From: Halonotius pteroides
Lineage (GTDB): Archaea; Halobacteriota; Halobacteria; Halobacteriales; Haloferacaceae
Direction: 5' to 3'
Length of the DNA stretch: 64,000 nucleotides
Assembly (NCBI RefSeq): GCF_003605635.1
Contig: NZ_QMDW01000003.1
Coordinates: 149,910-213,909, forward strand
Shown here: one piece after another, positions 52,349 to 61,308 of the stretch
Layout of the letters: every line of letters begins with the position of its first letter
Numbering within the stretch: position 1 is the stretch's first letter
Notes under the pieces: generated by a model
What the model saw: the letters and a program-made list of their open reading frames with translations, nothing else
Database searches by the model: none
What the model was told of the DNA's origin: nothing
Translations under genes and position numbers: made by a program

Positions 52349-52936
52349 ATGACTGATCAACTACTACGTTCCGGGTGCGACGAATCGTACGACAGCGGCC
52401 ACATTGCTGCCGGGCTGGAGACTGCCGATGAGGAGGCGCTCAAAGCGTTCGTCAACGACGTAAAAGACGGGGATTACGACGATGGCGACGCGGAAAATCT
52501 CGCGGTCGTCGTCGAAACCGTTCAGGCCGTATTGGAAACCACAACGCCGGCTGCGTCAGCAACCGAACCGACGCCACCACCAGCAAAATGGGCCGATGCA
52601 GCCGGCCACAGCGGACAGGCGACCGATACCGCGTTGACGGCCGTCCCCTCACATCCGATCGACCGAATCGAACTCCCGGACGCTGTCGATCCGACGGCAG
52701 CCCAGACAGCGTACGACGCGGTGGTAGCATTTCTCATCGCCGCTGGGCCGGCGACAGATGGTGAGATCGTCATGCGTGTGATGCCCGAACAGTCACTTGG
52801 CTATACGCCGCCATCAGCAACCGACTCCAAGGCAGGTGTCTGGTGGCACAAGGTGATCGAACCAGCGCTTGCGGCTGACGCGACCGTTAGCTACGATCCG
52901 ACCGGCGGCTACGTCCTCGGTGGGCGACCCCTGTGA
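52349..52936 (+). CDS. Haloarchaeal hypothetical protein
   Basis: The 195-residue protein has an acidic N-terminus (EEALKAFVNDVKDGDYDDGDAENLAVVVETVQAVLE), a Pro/Thr linker near 70-95, and a C-terminal domain with a winged-helix-like pattern (TAYDAVVAFLIAAGPATDGEIVMRVM ... VWWHKVIEPALAADATVSYDPTGGYVL). The family is not recognised. The 120 bases upstream are AT-rich with two candidate TATA boxes (52302-52310, 52321-52330); the closer fits a leaderless start. Confidence 0.55.
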   Translation: MTDQLLRSGCDESYDSGHIAAGLETADEEALKAFVNDVKDGDYDDGDAENLAVVVETVQAVLETTTPAASATEPTPPPAKWADAAGHSGQATDTALTAVPSHPIDRIELPDAVDPTAAQTAYDAVVAFLIAAGPATDGEIVMRVMPEQSLGYTPPSATDSKAGVWWHKVIEPALAADATVSYDPTGGYVLGGRPL

Positions 52937-52948
52937 GATGGCGATCAG

Positions 52949-53317
52949 CTACCCGACCACATCGAACCGAACCGATTCATCGGGGATCGTCTCCTCGTCG
53001 TGATCCTGCAGTGTTTCAAACGTGAGGGTGATCGACTCCGGCGGCACAGCCTCGCTGAATCTGATGGTAAACAGCGCGGTCGGCTCCGTGAGTGAGCCCG
53101 CCTCACCGGTCATATCGACGGCTCGGGTGCGGACAAACGCTGACCCGACACCGCCGTCAACGACCTCAAAGTAGCGTTCTAACACGCCTGGCTCGACAGC
53201 GTCGATGGTCGCGTCCCCGGCTGCATCACAACCCACCCGGGCGGTATACTTCCGAACGCCGGCCGGCGTGTCGGTGATGACGACGCTCACAGCGGCCGTC
53301 GTTTGGTCGGTGCTCAT
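52949..53317 (-). CDS. Single cohesin-like domain protein without a signal
   Basis: The 122-residue protein has a beta-sandwich composition: VVITDTPAGVRKYTARVGC, EPGVLERYFEVVDGGVGSAFVRTRAVDMTG, LFTIRFSEAVPPESITLTFETLQDHD. It resembles cohesin-like domains repeated in haloarchaeal surface proteins, but here it is alone and lacks any export signal. Start MSTDQTTAAV. It is convergent with the 52349 gene by 12 bases and located downstream of the M24 peptidase. It may be a fragment of a surface protein. Confidence 0.5.
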   Translation of the reverse strand: MSTDQTTAAVSVVITDTPAGVRKYTARVGCDAAGDATIDAVEPGVLERYFEVVDGGVGSAFVRTRAVDMTGEAGSLTEPTALFTIRFSEAVPPESITLTFETLQDHDEETIPDESVRFDVVG

Positions 53318-53364
53318 AGGAGGTAGTTGCCCGCGGACGGCCTGTGCGTTTCGGTTCACCCGAC

Positions 53365-54543
53365 TCAATCAACGACAACGTCTCGTGGGTAGTCGGTTAG
53401 ATTCTCGTAGCCCGCTTCGGTGACGACGATGATATCCTCGATGCGAACACCGCCGACATCGGGATCGTAGAGCCCGGGTTCGACCGTGATGATCTGGCCC
53501 GCTTCAAGCTCGCCGCCCTCGGTGCCGAGCCGCGGCTGTTCGTGGATCGCCAACCCGACGCCGTGGCCGGTCGTATGGATAAAGCCGGTCTCCGTCGACG
53601 GATCGGTGCGAAAGGTTGGGAGCCCTGCGTCCTCGTAGACCTCGCAGGCGGCCGCGTGAACATCTGCCCCGCTGGCACCGGCTTCGACCGCACCGAGGGC
53701 GGCATCGAGAGCGCGCTCGGTCAGCGCGTACCACTCACTGATCGTTTCGCTGGGCTCGCCGACACAGAAGGTTCGGGTCATATCTGCGTGGTACCCAGTC
53801 GTCTTATCCTGCGGGAAGATGTCGATGATAATCGCCTCATCGGCTTGCAGCGGGCCGCTGCCGCGGTCGTGTGGGTCGGCGGCCTGCGCCCCGCCGGCGA
53901 CGATTGTCGAATCGAGCCCGTAGCCATCTTCCAGCAGCGTCGCCTCGATCTCGTGTTTGACGCGCTCGCTGGTGAGGGGCTTGCCCTCGTGGCTGAGTCG
54001 TCGGTCGTTATCGATGCTTGCGGCCGCGAGCAGCGACTCGGCGGCCGCCATCGCCGTCTCGTTGGCGCGTTGGGCCGCGCGGATGTGGTCGATCTCATCG
54101 GCGTGTTTGACCGCTCGAATGTCCATCAACACGTCATCGGTGTCGACGCTGACGGTGTGGCCCTGCTCGCGGAGCCCGTCGGCCGTCGACAGCGGGAACC
54201 GATCGGGGACGAACACGCTGTCGACGCCGCAGTCGGCCAGAAACGCGCTGTTGATCCGGTGGGTGGCTTCGGTTGGGCCGTACTCAGAGAGAAGCCGGCG
54301 ACGGTCGTAGTCGGTTGGGCGTTTCACCGTGTCGGCGCGGCTCTCGGTGACCGCGCGGCTGTACTCCAGCCCGGAGACGAGAACGGCGAGGCCGTCGGGC
54401 GTATAACAGGTCAAAAACGGATCCGGGGCGTCGAACCCCGAGAGGTACCGCTGGTTCGGGTCGGTGCTGTCGGCGTCGATGAGATAACCGTCGACATCGT
54501 GGTCGACAAGGTGGTCATCGAGGGCGGTGAGTTCCAACTCCAT
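53365..54543 (-). CDS. Xaa-Pro aminopeptidase-like M24 metallopeptidase
   Basis: The 392-residue cytoplasmic peptidase has an N-terminal creatinase-like domain (about 1-140) and a C-terminal pita-bread domain. Metal ligands are seen in IIIDIFPQDKTTGYHADMTRTFCVGEP (Asp and Asp), HTTGHGVGLAIHEQPRL (His, His), TVEPGLY (Glu) and GVRIEDIIVV (Glu). It starts MELELTALDDHLVDHDVD. It probably cleaves N-terminal X-Pro dipeptides. Start at ATG 54543. Confidence 0.92.
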   Translation of the reverse strand: MELELTALDDHLVDHDVDGYLIDADSTDPNQRYLSGFDAPDPFLTCYTPDGLAVLVSGLEYSRAVTESRADTVKRPTDYDRRRLLSEYGPTEATHRINSAFLADCGVDSVFVPDRFPLSTADGLREQGHTVSVDTDDVLMDIRAVKHADEIDHIRAAQRANETAMAAAESLLAAASIDNDRRLSHEGKPLTSERVKHEIEATLLEDGYGLDSTIVAGGAQAADPHDRGSGPLQADEAIIIDIFPQDKTTGYHADMTRTFCVGEPSETISEWYALTERALDAALGAVEAGASGADVHAAACEVYEDAGLPTFRTDPSTETGFIHTTGHGVGLAIHEQPRLGTEGGELEAGQIITVEPGLYDPDVGGVRIEDIIVVTEAGYENLTDYPRDVVVD

Positions 54544-54866
54544 ACTGGTGTGTAACGGCCCCGATACGTAGTGGTCTCGTTTTGTGCGATGGATGCGGCG
54601 TGTTCGGACAAGCAGTTGCATGAGGTGGAGAAGTGTCGAAAGCCCTCGACACGCTCGACTCCCGGGACTCGCTGCGCTCCTCGTCTTTCGCGTTGCTCAC
54701 TCCTGCGGTGCTTGCGTCGTCCGGGTTCGCCGAGCGCGTCTCGCCCTTTCAGTCCGCCAGGCCAGCAGTTGGTTGGCCGGTAGACCCCTCTGATCATTTG
54801 CTCGCATTGGAGCACCACGGGTCGCCACATAACAAACGCTAAGCCGCCGGCTCCAAACCCTCCGAT
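54544..54866. repeat. Intergenic stretch with a candidate haloarchaeal dispersed repeat
   Basis: No gene was found here. At about 54630-54775 is a GC-rich block (CGAAAGCCCTCGACACGCTC, CTCACTCCTGCGGTGCTTGC, CGAGCGCGTCTCGCCCTTTC, read in this order) that, from memory, resembles blocks scattered between genes in many haloarchaeal genomes and often mis-called as small proteins. It has local inverted parts (GTCGA/TCGAC, CCCGGG). Promoters of the divergent M24 and MutS-family genes must lie at its two edges. Confidence 0.45.
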
Positions 54867-56621
54867 ATGCGCGTAGAGGAGTTTTGGGGCATCGGGCCAA
54901 AAACGGCCGCGCTGCTCCGTGAGTCGATCGGCGAAGCCGACGCCATCGCCGCCATCGAGAGCGCTGATATCCGGACGCTCGCCGCCGCCGGCGTCCCCCG
55001 CGGGCGGGCGGTCAGGATCCTCCGGCGGGCCAGCGGCACCGACGGCATCGGGGTGCTCGGCACCGGCGACACCCGCGATGTGTACGACGAGTTGCTCTCG
55101 GTCGCCAGCGAGTACGCCCTCACAAACCACGCCGCCGACCGAATCCGTGTGCTGACGCCGCTGCCGACACGGGAGGCGATGGCCGACCGCCTCGATCGCG
55201 TGTTGGCCGCAAAAGCCGCTTGGATCGACCTCAACGATAACGACCGCGACCGCGTGATCGACGCCTTCGATGCCTACGATGACGCCGGCGGCACCGACAG
55301 CGCGGCCGTCGAGGCCGCCCTCGAACTCGATGCTGTCGGACTCGCGGGTGAGCCGTTCGACGCCGTAGCCGGGATCGACAGCGACGCGCTCCAGGAGGCG
55401 AAAGGCGCGCTCGGAGCCGTCCAGGAGACCGACGATGGGGTGGTCGTCGCCGAGGGAGCCGACGACAAACTCGACGCGCTCCGGGCCGAGCGCGACGCGG
55501 CGGCCGATCTCAACAACGCGGCCTTCGATATCATCGAAACGGTGCGGAGCGACGGCGTCCGCGATATGGACGCCCTGCAGGCAGGTGTCATCGAGTATAT
55601 CGCGAGCGAGACCGGGATCGAACCGCCGCGGGTGCGGTCGGCCGGGGCCGACGACGCCGTCGACGCTGCTGACTTCGTCAGCCAGACACTGCGCGCGCTG
55701 GTCGGCGACCTCGAAAGCGCGGTCGACGAGCGGGAGGAAACCGTCGCCGCCGAGCTACAGGATCGCATCGGCGCGGCCGACGCCGACGTGACCGCCGCTG
55801 TCACCGCTATCGGCGACATCGCCCTTGAGATCTCCTTGGGTCGGTTTGCCGCCGCCTTCGACCTTCGGCGACCCGAACTCGTCGACGATGGGCTGGCGGT
55901 GCGAAACGCGCGCAATCTCTTGCTTGACGGCGACGTGCAGCCGATCACCTACGCGGTTGGGAACCACGGCCTCACCGACACCGCCCGGCCGCTATCACCG
56001 CCGACCGGTGATCGGGTGGCGGTGTTGACCGGGGCGAACTCCGGCGGAAAAACAACGCTGCTGGAGACGCTGAGCCAGGTCGCACTTTTGGCCGCGATGG
56101 GGCTGCCAGTCCCGGCCGACGAGGCTGAGGTCGGACAGTTTGAAACGATCGTTTTCCACCGCCGACATGCCTCGTTCAACGCCGGTGTTCTTGAATCGAC
56201 GCTGAAATCCATTGTGCCGCCGCTGACGGGCGATGGCCGGACGCTCATGTTGGTCGATGAGTTTGAGGCGATCACCGAACCGGGCCGGGCGGCCGACCTG
56301 CTCAACGGGCTGGTATCGTTGACCGTCGACCAGTCGGCTCTCGGCGTCTACGTGACCCATCTCGCCGACGACCTGAACCCTCTACCCGAGACCGCGCGGA
56401 TCGACGGCATCTTCGCCGAGGGGCTCGATCCCGAGCTTGACCTGCAGGTCGACTACCAGCCGCGGTTTGGCACCGTCGGCAAATCGACCCCGGAGTTCAT
56501 CGTCTCACGGCTCGTCGCCAACGCGACTGACCGCGCCGAGCGCGCGGGATTCGAATCACTGGCGGCGGCGGTTGGCGAGGAAGCAGTCCAGCGCACGCTG
56601 TCGGATGTTGCGTGGCAGTAA
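54867..56621 (+). CDS. MutS-family DNA-binding ATPase (MutS5-like)
   Basis: The 584-residue protein starts with helix-hairpin-helix-like EEFWGIGPKTAALLRESIGEADAIAAIESADIRTLAAAGVPRGRAV (residues 1-50). A helical core follows, and the C-terminal MutS V ATPase has VLTGANSGGKTTLLETLSQVALLAAMGLPVPADEAEVG (Walker A near 390) and MLVDEFEAITEPGRAADLLNGL (Walker B). No MutS I mismatch-recognition Phe-X-Glu domain is visible, so it is not a canonical mismatch repair MutS. It resembles haloarchaeal MutS5b proteins; recombination or replication-block processing is inferred. Confidence 0.82.
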   Translation: MRVEEFWGIGPKTAALLRESIGEADAIAAIESADIRTLAAAGVPRGRAVRILRRASGTDGIGVLGTGDTRDVYDELLSVASEYALTNHAADRIRVLTPLPTREAMADRLDRVLAAKAAWIDLNDNDRDRVIDAFDAYDDAGGTDSAAVEAALELDAVGLAGEPFDAVAGIDSDALQEAKGALGAVQETDDGVVVAEGADDKLDALRAERDAAADLNNAAFDIIETVRSDGVRDMDALQAGVIEYIASETGIEPPRVRSAGADDAVDAADFVSQTLRALVGDLESAVDEREETVAAELQDRIGAADADVTAAVTAIGDIALEISLGRFAAAFDLRRPELVDDGLAVRNARNLLLDGDVQPITYAVGNHGLTDTARPLSPPTGDRVAVLTGANSGGKTTLLETLSQVALLAAMGLPVPADEAEVGQFETIVFHRRHASFNAGVLESTLKSIVPPLTGDGRTLMLVDEFEAITEPGRAADLLNGLVSLTVDQSALGVYVTHLADDLNPLPETARIDGIFAEGLDPELDLQVDYQPRFGTVGKSTPEFIVSRLVANATDRAERAGFESLAAAVGEEAVQRTLSDVAWQ

Positions 56622-56643
56622 GGCCCTACCGCCGATCAACAGC

Positions 56644-57798
56644 TCAGAAGCTGTTTTTGATCTTCTCGAAGAAGCCCTCGGAGACATCGACCTCCTCGCC
56701 GCCGGCCTCGGCGAAGGATTCAAGCGCCTCCTTCTGATCGTCGTTGAGTGAGTCGGGGGTGACGACCTGAACGGTCACATAGAGGTGGCCGTTGCGCCGG
56801 CTCCGGAGCCGCGGCATCCCGAGACCCTTCAGGCGGAACCGCTCGCCGCTTTGGGTACCGTCGGGGATATCGAGTTTCTTCGGCCCGTCCAGCGTCGGCA
56901 CCTCGATGGTGTCGCCGAAGACGGCCTGCGGGAACGAGATCGGCTGATTGTAGTGGAGGTCGTCGCCGTCGCGCTCGAATGCCTCGTGTGCTTGTACCTC
57001 GACATCGATCAGCAGGTCACCGGCTGGGCCGCCGTTTTCGCCGGGCGCGCCCTCGCCATCCATCCGGAGGGTCTGGCCGGTTTTGATGCCAGCTGGCACC
57101 TCAACGGTGAGCGTGACCTCGCTTTCGACGATCCCGTCGCCGCCACAGGTGCCGCAGGTCTGGTCGGCGACCTCGCCCTCGCCGCCACAGCGTCGGCAGG
57201 TCGACCGCTGCTGGACACGGCCAAACGGTGTCTGTTGAACCTGTCGCACCTCGCCGGCCCCGTTACACTCCGGACAGGTGTTGACCTCTGCGTCCGGCGG
57301 GTGGCCCTCCCCGCCGCAGGTGTCACACTCCTCAGGGCGGGTGACGGTGAACTCCTTGTCGACGCCCTCGTAGGCTTCCTCTAGGGAGATCTCCATCGAC
57401 GTGCGGAGATTTCGGCCCTGCCGGGGGCGGTTGCCACCGCCGCCACCACCGCCACGGCCGCCGCCGAAGAACTGCTCGAAGATGTCCTCGAACCCGCCGC
57501 CACCGCCGCCACCGCCGAAACCACCCATTCCGCCGGCCCCACCGCGGCCGTCGTCGAAGCCGCCGCGTTTTTCTGCTTCCTCGAATCGCTCGTGGCCCAT
57601 CTGGTCGTAGGCTTGGCGTTTCTCCTCGTCGGTCAAGACCTCTTTGGCCGTCTTGATCTTCTTGAATTTCTCCTCGGCGTCGGGCTCGTCGCTTACGTCC
57701 GGATGGTATTTCGAGGCTTTCTCGCGGTAGGCCTGCTTGATCTCGTCTTCTGCGGCGTCACGTGAGACGCCCAGCACATCATAGAAGTCCTCGCTCAT
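56644..57798 (-). CDS. dnaJ: Chaperone DnaJ
   Basis: The 384-residue Hsp40 co-chaperone has a J domain with YHPDVSD (HPD, residues about 31-34), a Gly/Phe-rich region (GGRGGAGGMGGFGGGGGGGGFEDIF), four CXXCXGXG zinc repeats (CDTCGGEG, CPECNGAG, CRRCGGEG, CGTCGGDG) and a C-terminal substrate region (VLRMDGEGAPGENGG). Starts MSEDFYDVLGVSRDA. No dnaK or grpE is in the window; the gene is the last of a group that may continue beyond the area read here. Confidence 0.96.
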   Translation of the reverse strand: MSEDFYDVLGVSRDAAEDEIKQAYREKASKYHPDVSDEPDAEEKFKKIKTAKEVLTDEEKRQAYDQMGHERFEEAEKRGGFDDGRGGAGGMGGFGGGGGGGGFEDIFEQFFGGGRGGGGGGGNRPRQGRNLRTSMEISLEEAYEGVDKEFTVTRPEECDTCGGEGHPPDAEVNTCPECNGAGEVRQVQQTPFGRVQQRSTCRRCGGEGEVADQTCGTCGGDGIVESEVTLTVEVPAGIKTGQTLRMDGEGAPGENGGPAGDLLIDVEVQAHEAFERDGDDLHYNQPISFPQAVFGDTIEVPTLDGPKKLDIPDGTQSGERFRLKGLGMPRLRSRRNGHLYVTVQVVTPDSLNDDQKEALESFAEAGGEEVDVSEGFFEKIKNSF

Positions 57799-57962
57799 CA
57801 GTTACCCTTCGCTAGTTAGCGCGCGTACTTGAAAAACGCGGCTTCCGGACTCAGACCCTTGACGCCCCAGCGGTGGCTGCCGTCCTGTTTCTGCTGTCTC
57901 CGGTGGTCTGGGTGTGTTTGGTGTCAATACCGAATCTCGCGCTGCCGCCGTCAGCGAAACCA

Positions 57963-57970
57963 TTTATAAG
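57963..57970 (+). promoter_or_regulatory. TATA box of the TBP gene
   Basis: TTTATAAG lies about 40 bases before the ATG at 58008, giving a predicted transcript start near 57995 and a leader of roughly 14 bases. The TBP gene itself thus has a classic TATA element. Confidence 0.55.
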
Positions 57971-58007
57971 TGGGCCTTTTATCCCTTGGGCCACTCCATA
58001 CAGAGCA

Positions 58008-58568
58008 ATGAGCGCGCCGGCTGACTCCATCGAGATCCAGAACGTTGTCGCATCGACGGGGATCGGGCAGGAACTCGACCTCGAAGCACTCGCCACCGAC
58101 CTGCCGGGGGCGGATTTCAACCCGGATAACTTCCCCGGGTTGGTGTACCGCACCCAGGAGCCGAAGGCCGCCGCGTTAATCTTCCGCTCGGGCAAGATCG
58201 TCTGTACCGGCGCGAAAAGTATCAATGACGTGCATGAGGCCCTCGATATCATCTTCGACAAGCTTCGGGATCTGGGGATCCCGATCGAGGATGCGCCTGC
58301 GGTGACCGTCCAAAATATCGTTTCCAGTGCGGATCTGGGACACAGCCTCAATCTCAACGCGCTTGCGATCGGCCTCGGCCTTGAGGACGTCGAGTACGAA
58401 CCCGAGCAGTTTCCCGGGCTTGTATACCGGATGGACGATCCAGAGGTCGTGATCCTGTTGTTCGGCAGCGGGAAGGTCGTCATCACCGGCGGCAAAACAG
58501 TCGATGATGCGAGTGCGGCTGTCGGGCTGATTGTTGATCGAATCGATGAACTGGGCCTGCTCGGCTGA
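58008..58568 (+). CDS. tbp: TATA-box-binding protein
   Basis: The 186-residue general transcription factor binds the TATA box and recruits TFB. Two saddle repeats: residues about 7-95 (IEIQNVVASTGIGQELDLEAL ... NFPGLVYR ... ALIFRSGKIVCTGAKS) and 98-186 (VTVQNIVSSADLGHSLNLNAL ... QFPGLVYR ... ILLFGSGKVVITGGKT). DNA-intercalating Phe residues lie in the FPGL stretches. It begins MSAPADSIEIQNVV. The small TFB-like protein at 0.4 kb is in the same region but not linked. Confidence 0.97.
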   Translation: MSAPADSIEIQNVVASTGIGQELDLEALATDLPGADFNPDNFPGLVYRTQEPKAAALIFRSGKIVCTGAKSINDVHEALDIIFDKLRDLGIPIEDAPAVTVQNIVSSADLGHSLNLNALAIGLGLEDVEYEPEQFPGLVYRMDDPEVVILLFGSGKVVITGGKTVDDASAAVGLIVDRIDELGLLG

Positions 58569-58613
58569 TCGATTCAGCGGCACTGATGACGGTCAGCGTG
58601 GAATCGCATGAAC

Positions 58614-58622
58614 ACTTATATT
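58614..58622 (+). promoter_or_regulatory. TATA box of the DUF4258-like/zinc-finger gene
   Basis: CTTATATTC lies about 28 bases before the GTG at 58646. The spacing is that of leaderless transcripts and supports the GTG start over the ATG at 58808. Confidence 0.5.
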
Positions 58623-58645
58623 CCTCCCTGTGATACGTTGTCGTA

Positions 58646-59284
58646 GTGGCATCCAGACAGCCCAGTCCGGGTGTCGAGGAGACGCCCGGCGGTAGATCGC
58701 TTCCCGAACCGACGGCGTACGCCAACGCGGTTGGCCGCGCCGAACCGAGTGCCGCTCCGCCGAGCCGGCACCGTTCGCCCGAGGATCCCCCACCACGAAC
58801 ACCTGCGATGTATGCCCACACAGACCACTTCCGGCAGCGACTACACCAGCAGGGCCGGTACGTGTCGGTACCGATCGTCGCCGAGGCGATCAACCATGGG
58901 CAACTTCGGTGGAACACAACCGATGGCTGGCGGTTCGCACTCGTGAGACACGGTATCCGGTATGTAGTCGTCGTTAGTGATACTGAAACCCAGTCGCCGG
59001 TCATCGTCACCGGCTGGACGGCGATCGACGACTGGGAAACCGCCCACGCGGACGCCAGATGGAACGAGACTGATCTGCAAACGATCCGGCTTCGCGCGGC
59101 TCTCAGCAGCCACCGGAACGAACAGATCCCCGATCGTATTCGCCCCCGCGATGTCGATCGGGCCTTCGAGATCTGCGGCCACCGTATCGTCACCGAGGCC
59201 GGCGCGGGATCGGTGGAGTGTGTCGACTGTGGCGGCCGGTTTCGGTCGAAAGCCGAACTTCAACGCCGACACTGCCACCGGTAG
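58646..59284 (+). CDS. DUF4258/BrnT-like domain fused to a C2H2-type zinc finger
   Basis: The 212-residue protein has a Pro-rich N-terminus (about 1-54), then HFRQRLHQQGRYVSVPIVAEAINHGQLRWNTTDGWRFALVRHGIRYVVVVSD and SPVIVTGWTAIDDW, a pattern like DUF4258/BrnT RelE-fold domains. The C-terminus ends in CVDCGGRFRSKAELQRRHCH, Cys-Cys-His-His in zinc-finger spacing. A nuclease role is inference: RelE-fold catalytic residues are not evident. Start is the GTG at 58646, supported by the TATA box; the ATG at 58808 is an alternative. It sits between tbp and a helicase. Confidence 0.6.
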   Translation: MASRQPSPGVEETPGGRSLPEPTAYANAVGRAEPSAAPPSRHRSPEDPPPRTPAMYAHTDHFRQRLHQQGRYVSVPIVAEAINHGQLRWNTTDGWRFALVRHGIRYVVVVSDTETQSPVIVTGWTAIDDWETAHADARWNETDLQTIRLRAALSSHRNEQIPDRIRPRDVDRAFEICGHRIVTEAGAGSVECVDCGGRFRSKAELQRRHCHR

Positions 59285-59355
59285 GCTGTCGTCGATTCTT
59301 CGGCTATCCACCGTCGGTCACAACGGGTTTGTGGCTTGGTAGTCTTGGTTATTTA

Positions 59356-61308
59356 ATGACCGACTCCGACCGCGATATCGACGACAGCGAGTCGTCTCTC
59401 GACGGTGACTCCGCGACCGCCGCCGTCGATGTCGACACAACCGTCGACGCTGCCGATAACGGTGAGCTCCCGGCTGACGCCGACACAACTGACCTCCCGA
59501 CAGCATCGCTCTCACTGGATGATTTCTACGAGGTCGTCGACGCCGAGGAGCGGCCGGTGCTCACAGCCAGCCAAATCGCTCGCCGCCTCAACTGTAGCCG
59601 TGAGGAAGCGAAATCGGGACTTGACGCGCTCGAAACCGCCGGCAAGCTCGATCGTGCCGATGTTGAACACGATCCTGTTGTCTGGTACCCCGCAACCGTG
59701 GGCGATCTGGCGGGTCGCGAGCGGGTCGTTCTCTTTCCAACCCGCCGTGAGATCGTTGTCGACGAGCCGACCCAGTACACCCGCGCACAACTCACCCAGT
59801 TCGCCCACTTGGTCGATTCGACCGGCACCGAACCAGGAACGCGGGGGTATCTCTACCGGGTTCGCCAAGAGGACATCTGGGCCGCGCCGTTCGATGATCT
59901 CGACGAACTGCTCGCGTCGATGCGGTCGGTGCTGCCGCGTCAATCGCCGCATCTCGAAGAGTGGGTGACCGCCCAGTGGGAACGCGCTAGCCAGTTCATC
60001 CTGCGAACCCACGACGATGGTTACACTGTCTTAGAAGCAGCCAACGAGAACCTGCTGGGCAATGTCGCCCAGCAGAAACTCCCCGAGGATGCCCTCCGCG
60101 CGCCGATCTCGGATACCGAGGCGTGGGTCAACAGTGACGAGGTTGCGACAGTCAAGCGGACGCTCTACGAGGCCGGGTATCCGGTCGCCGACGACCGCGA
60201 GCTTGACACCGGCGACGCCCTCACCGCTGAGTTGACGGCGACGCTCAGAGCGTACCAACAGGCGTGGGTTGATACCTTCCTCGATCAGCAGGCCGGTGTC
60301 TTCGTCGGCCCGCCCGGCAGCGGCAAGACCATCGCCGCCATCGCCACCCTCGTCGCCGTCGGCGGCGAGACGCTGATCCTCGTGCCAAGCCGCGAACTCG
60401 CCGCCCAGTGGCGCGAGGAACTAACGACACATTCGACGCTGACCGACGCCGACATCGGCGAGTATCACGGTGGGACGAAGGACATCCGTCCGGTCACCAT
60501 CGCCACCTATCAGACCGCCGGCATGGATCGCCACCGCCAGCTGTTCGACTCTCGTGGCTGGGGGCTGATCATCTACGATGAGGTTCAACATATCCCAAGT
60601 CCGATCTTCCGGCGGAGTACCCAGCTACAGGCCGCACACCGGCTGGGACTCTCGGCCACGCCAGTTCGGGAAGACGACAAGGAAAAGGAGATTTTCACCC
60701 TCATTGGCCCGCCGATCGGCACCGACTGGGCCGCGTTGTTTGAGGCCGGCTTTGTCGCCGAACCCGAGGTGCAGATCCGCTACGTCCCGTGGCGCGACGA
60801 CGACGCGAAAAACGCCTACTCGAGTGCCGAGACGCAGGATCGACACCGGATTGCGGCCCAAAACCCCGCAAAGATCGACGAGATCCGCACGCTCCGCGGG
60901 CAACATCCCGACGCGAAGACGCTGATCTTCGTCGACTACCTCGATCAAGGCACCGAGATCGCCGACGCTCTCGACGTCCCGTTCATCAGTGGCGAGACGG
61001 CCCACCACGAGCGCCAACGGCAGTTTGCCGCCTTTCGTGAGGGCAGCGAACAGACACTCGTCGTCTCCCGAATCGCCGACGAAGGGATCGACCTGCCGAA
61101 CGCCGAACTTGCGGTTGTCGCCTCCGGGCTCGGTGGCTCCCGGCGGCAGGGCACCCAGCGAGCCGGTCGAACGATGCGGCCCGTCGGCAACGCGGTGTTA
61201 TACGTGTTGGCGACCCGCGGTAGCCGTGAGGAAGATTTCGCTCAACAACAGATGCGGCATCTGGCCGGCAAGGGCGTCCGGATCAGCGAAGCGACAATTA
61301 GCGAGTAG
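59356..61308 (+). CDS. XPB/Rad25-like superfamily 2 helicase
   Basis: The 650-residue protein has an acidic N-terminus, a wHTH-like part (TASQIARRLNCSREEAKSGLDALETAGKL, near 75-105), a middle domain, then the helicase core: Walker A VFVGPPGSGKTIAAI (near 315), ILVPSRELAAQWREEL (Ia), IIYDEVQHIPSP (II, DEVQ in place of DEVH), LGLSATPVRED (III), TLIFVDYLDQGTEI (IV), VVSRIADEGIDLPNAEL (V) and QRAGRTMRPVG (VI). It resembles haloarchaeal XPB-like enzymes for DNA repair/unwinding. The C-terminus has no XPB thumb-like extension. Start at ATG 59356. Confidence 0.85.
   Translation: MTDSDRDIDDSESSLDGDSATAAVDVDTTVDAADNGELPADADTTDLPTASLSLDDFYEVVDAEERPVLTASQIARRLNCSREEAKSGLDALETAGKLDRADVEHDPVVWYPATVGDLAGRERVVLFPTRREIVVDEPTQYTRAQLTQFAHLVDSTGTEPGTRGYLYRVRQEDIWAAPFDDLDELLASMRSVLPRQSPHLEEWVTAQWERASQFILRTHDDGYTVLEAANENLLGNVAQQKLPEDALRAPISDTEAWVNSDEVATVKRTLYEAGYPVADDRELDTGDALTAELTATLRAYQQAWVDTFLDQQAGVFVGPPGSGKTIAAIATLVAVGGETLILVPSRELAAQWREELTTHSTLTDADIGEYHGGTKDIRPVTIATYQTAGMDRHRQLFDSRGWGLIIYDEVQHIPSPIFRRSTQLQAAHRLGLSATPVREDDKEKEIFTLIGPPIGTDWAALFEAGFVAEPEVQIRYVPWRDDDAKNAYSSAETQDRHRIAAQNPAKIDEIRTLRGQHPDAKTLIFVDYLDQGTEIADALDVPFISGETAHHERQRQFAAFREGSEQTLVVSRIADEGIDLPNAELAVVASGLGGSRRQGTQRAGRTMRPVGNAVLYVLATRGSREEDFAQQQMRHLAGKGVRISEATISE

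Noticed and set aside
57401..57610. Proline-rich plus-strand frame
   Set aside because: It is the reverse of the Gly-rich region of DnaJ.
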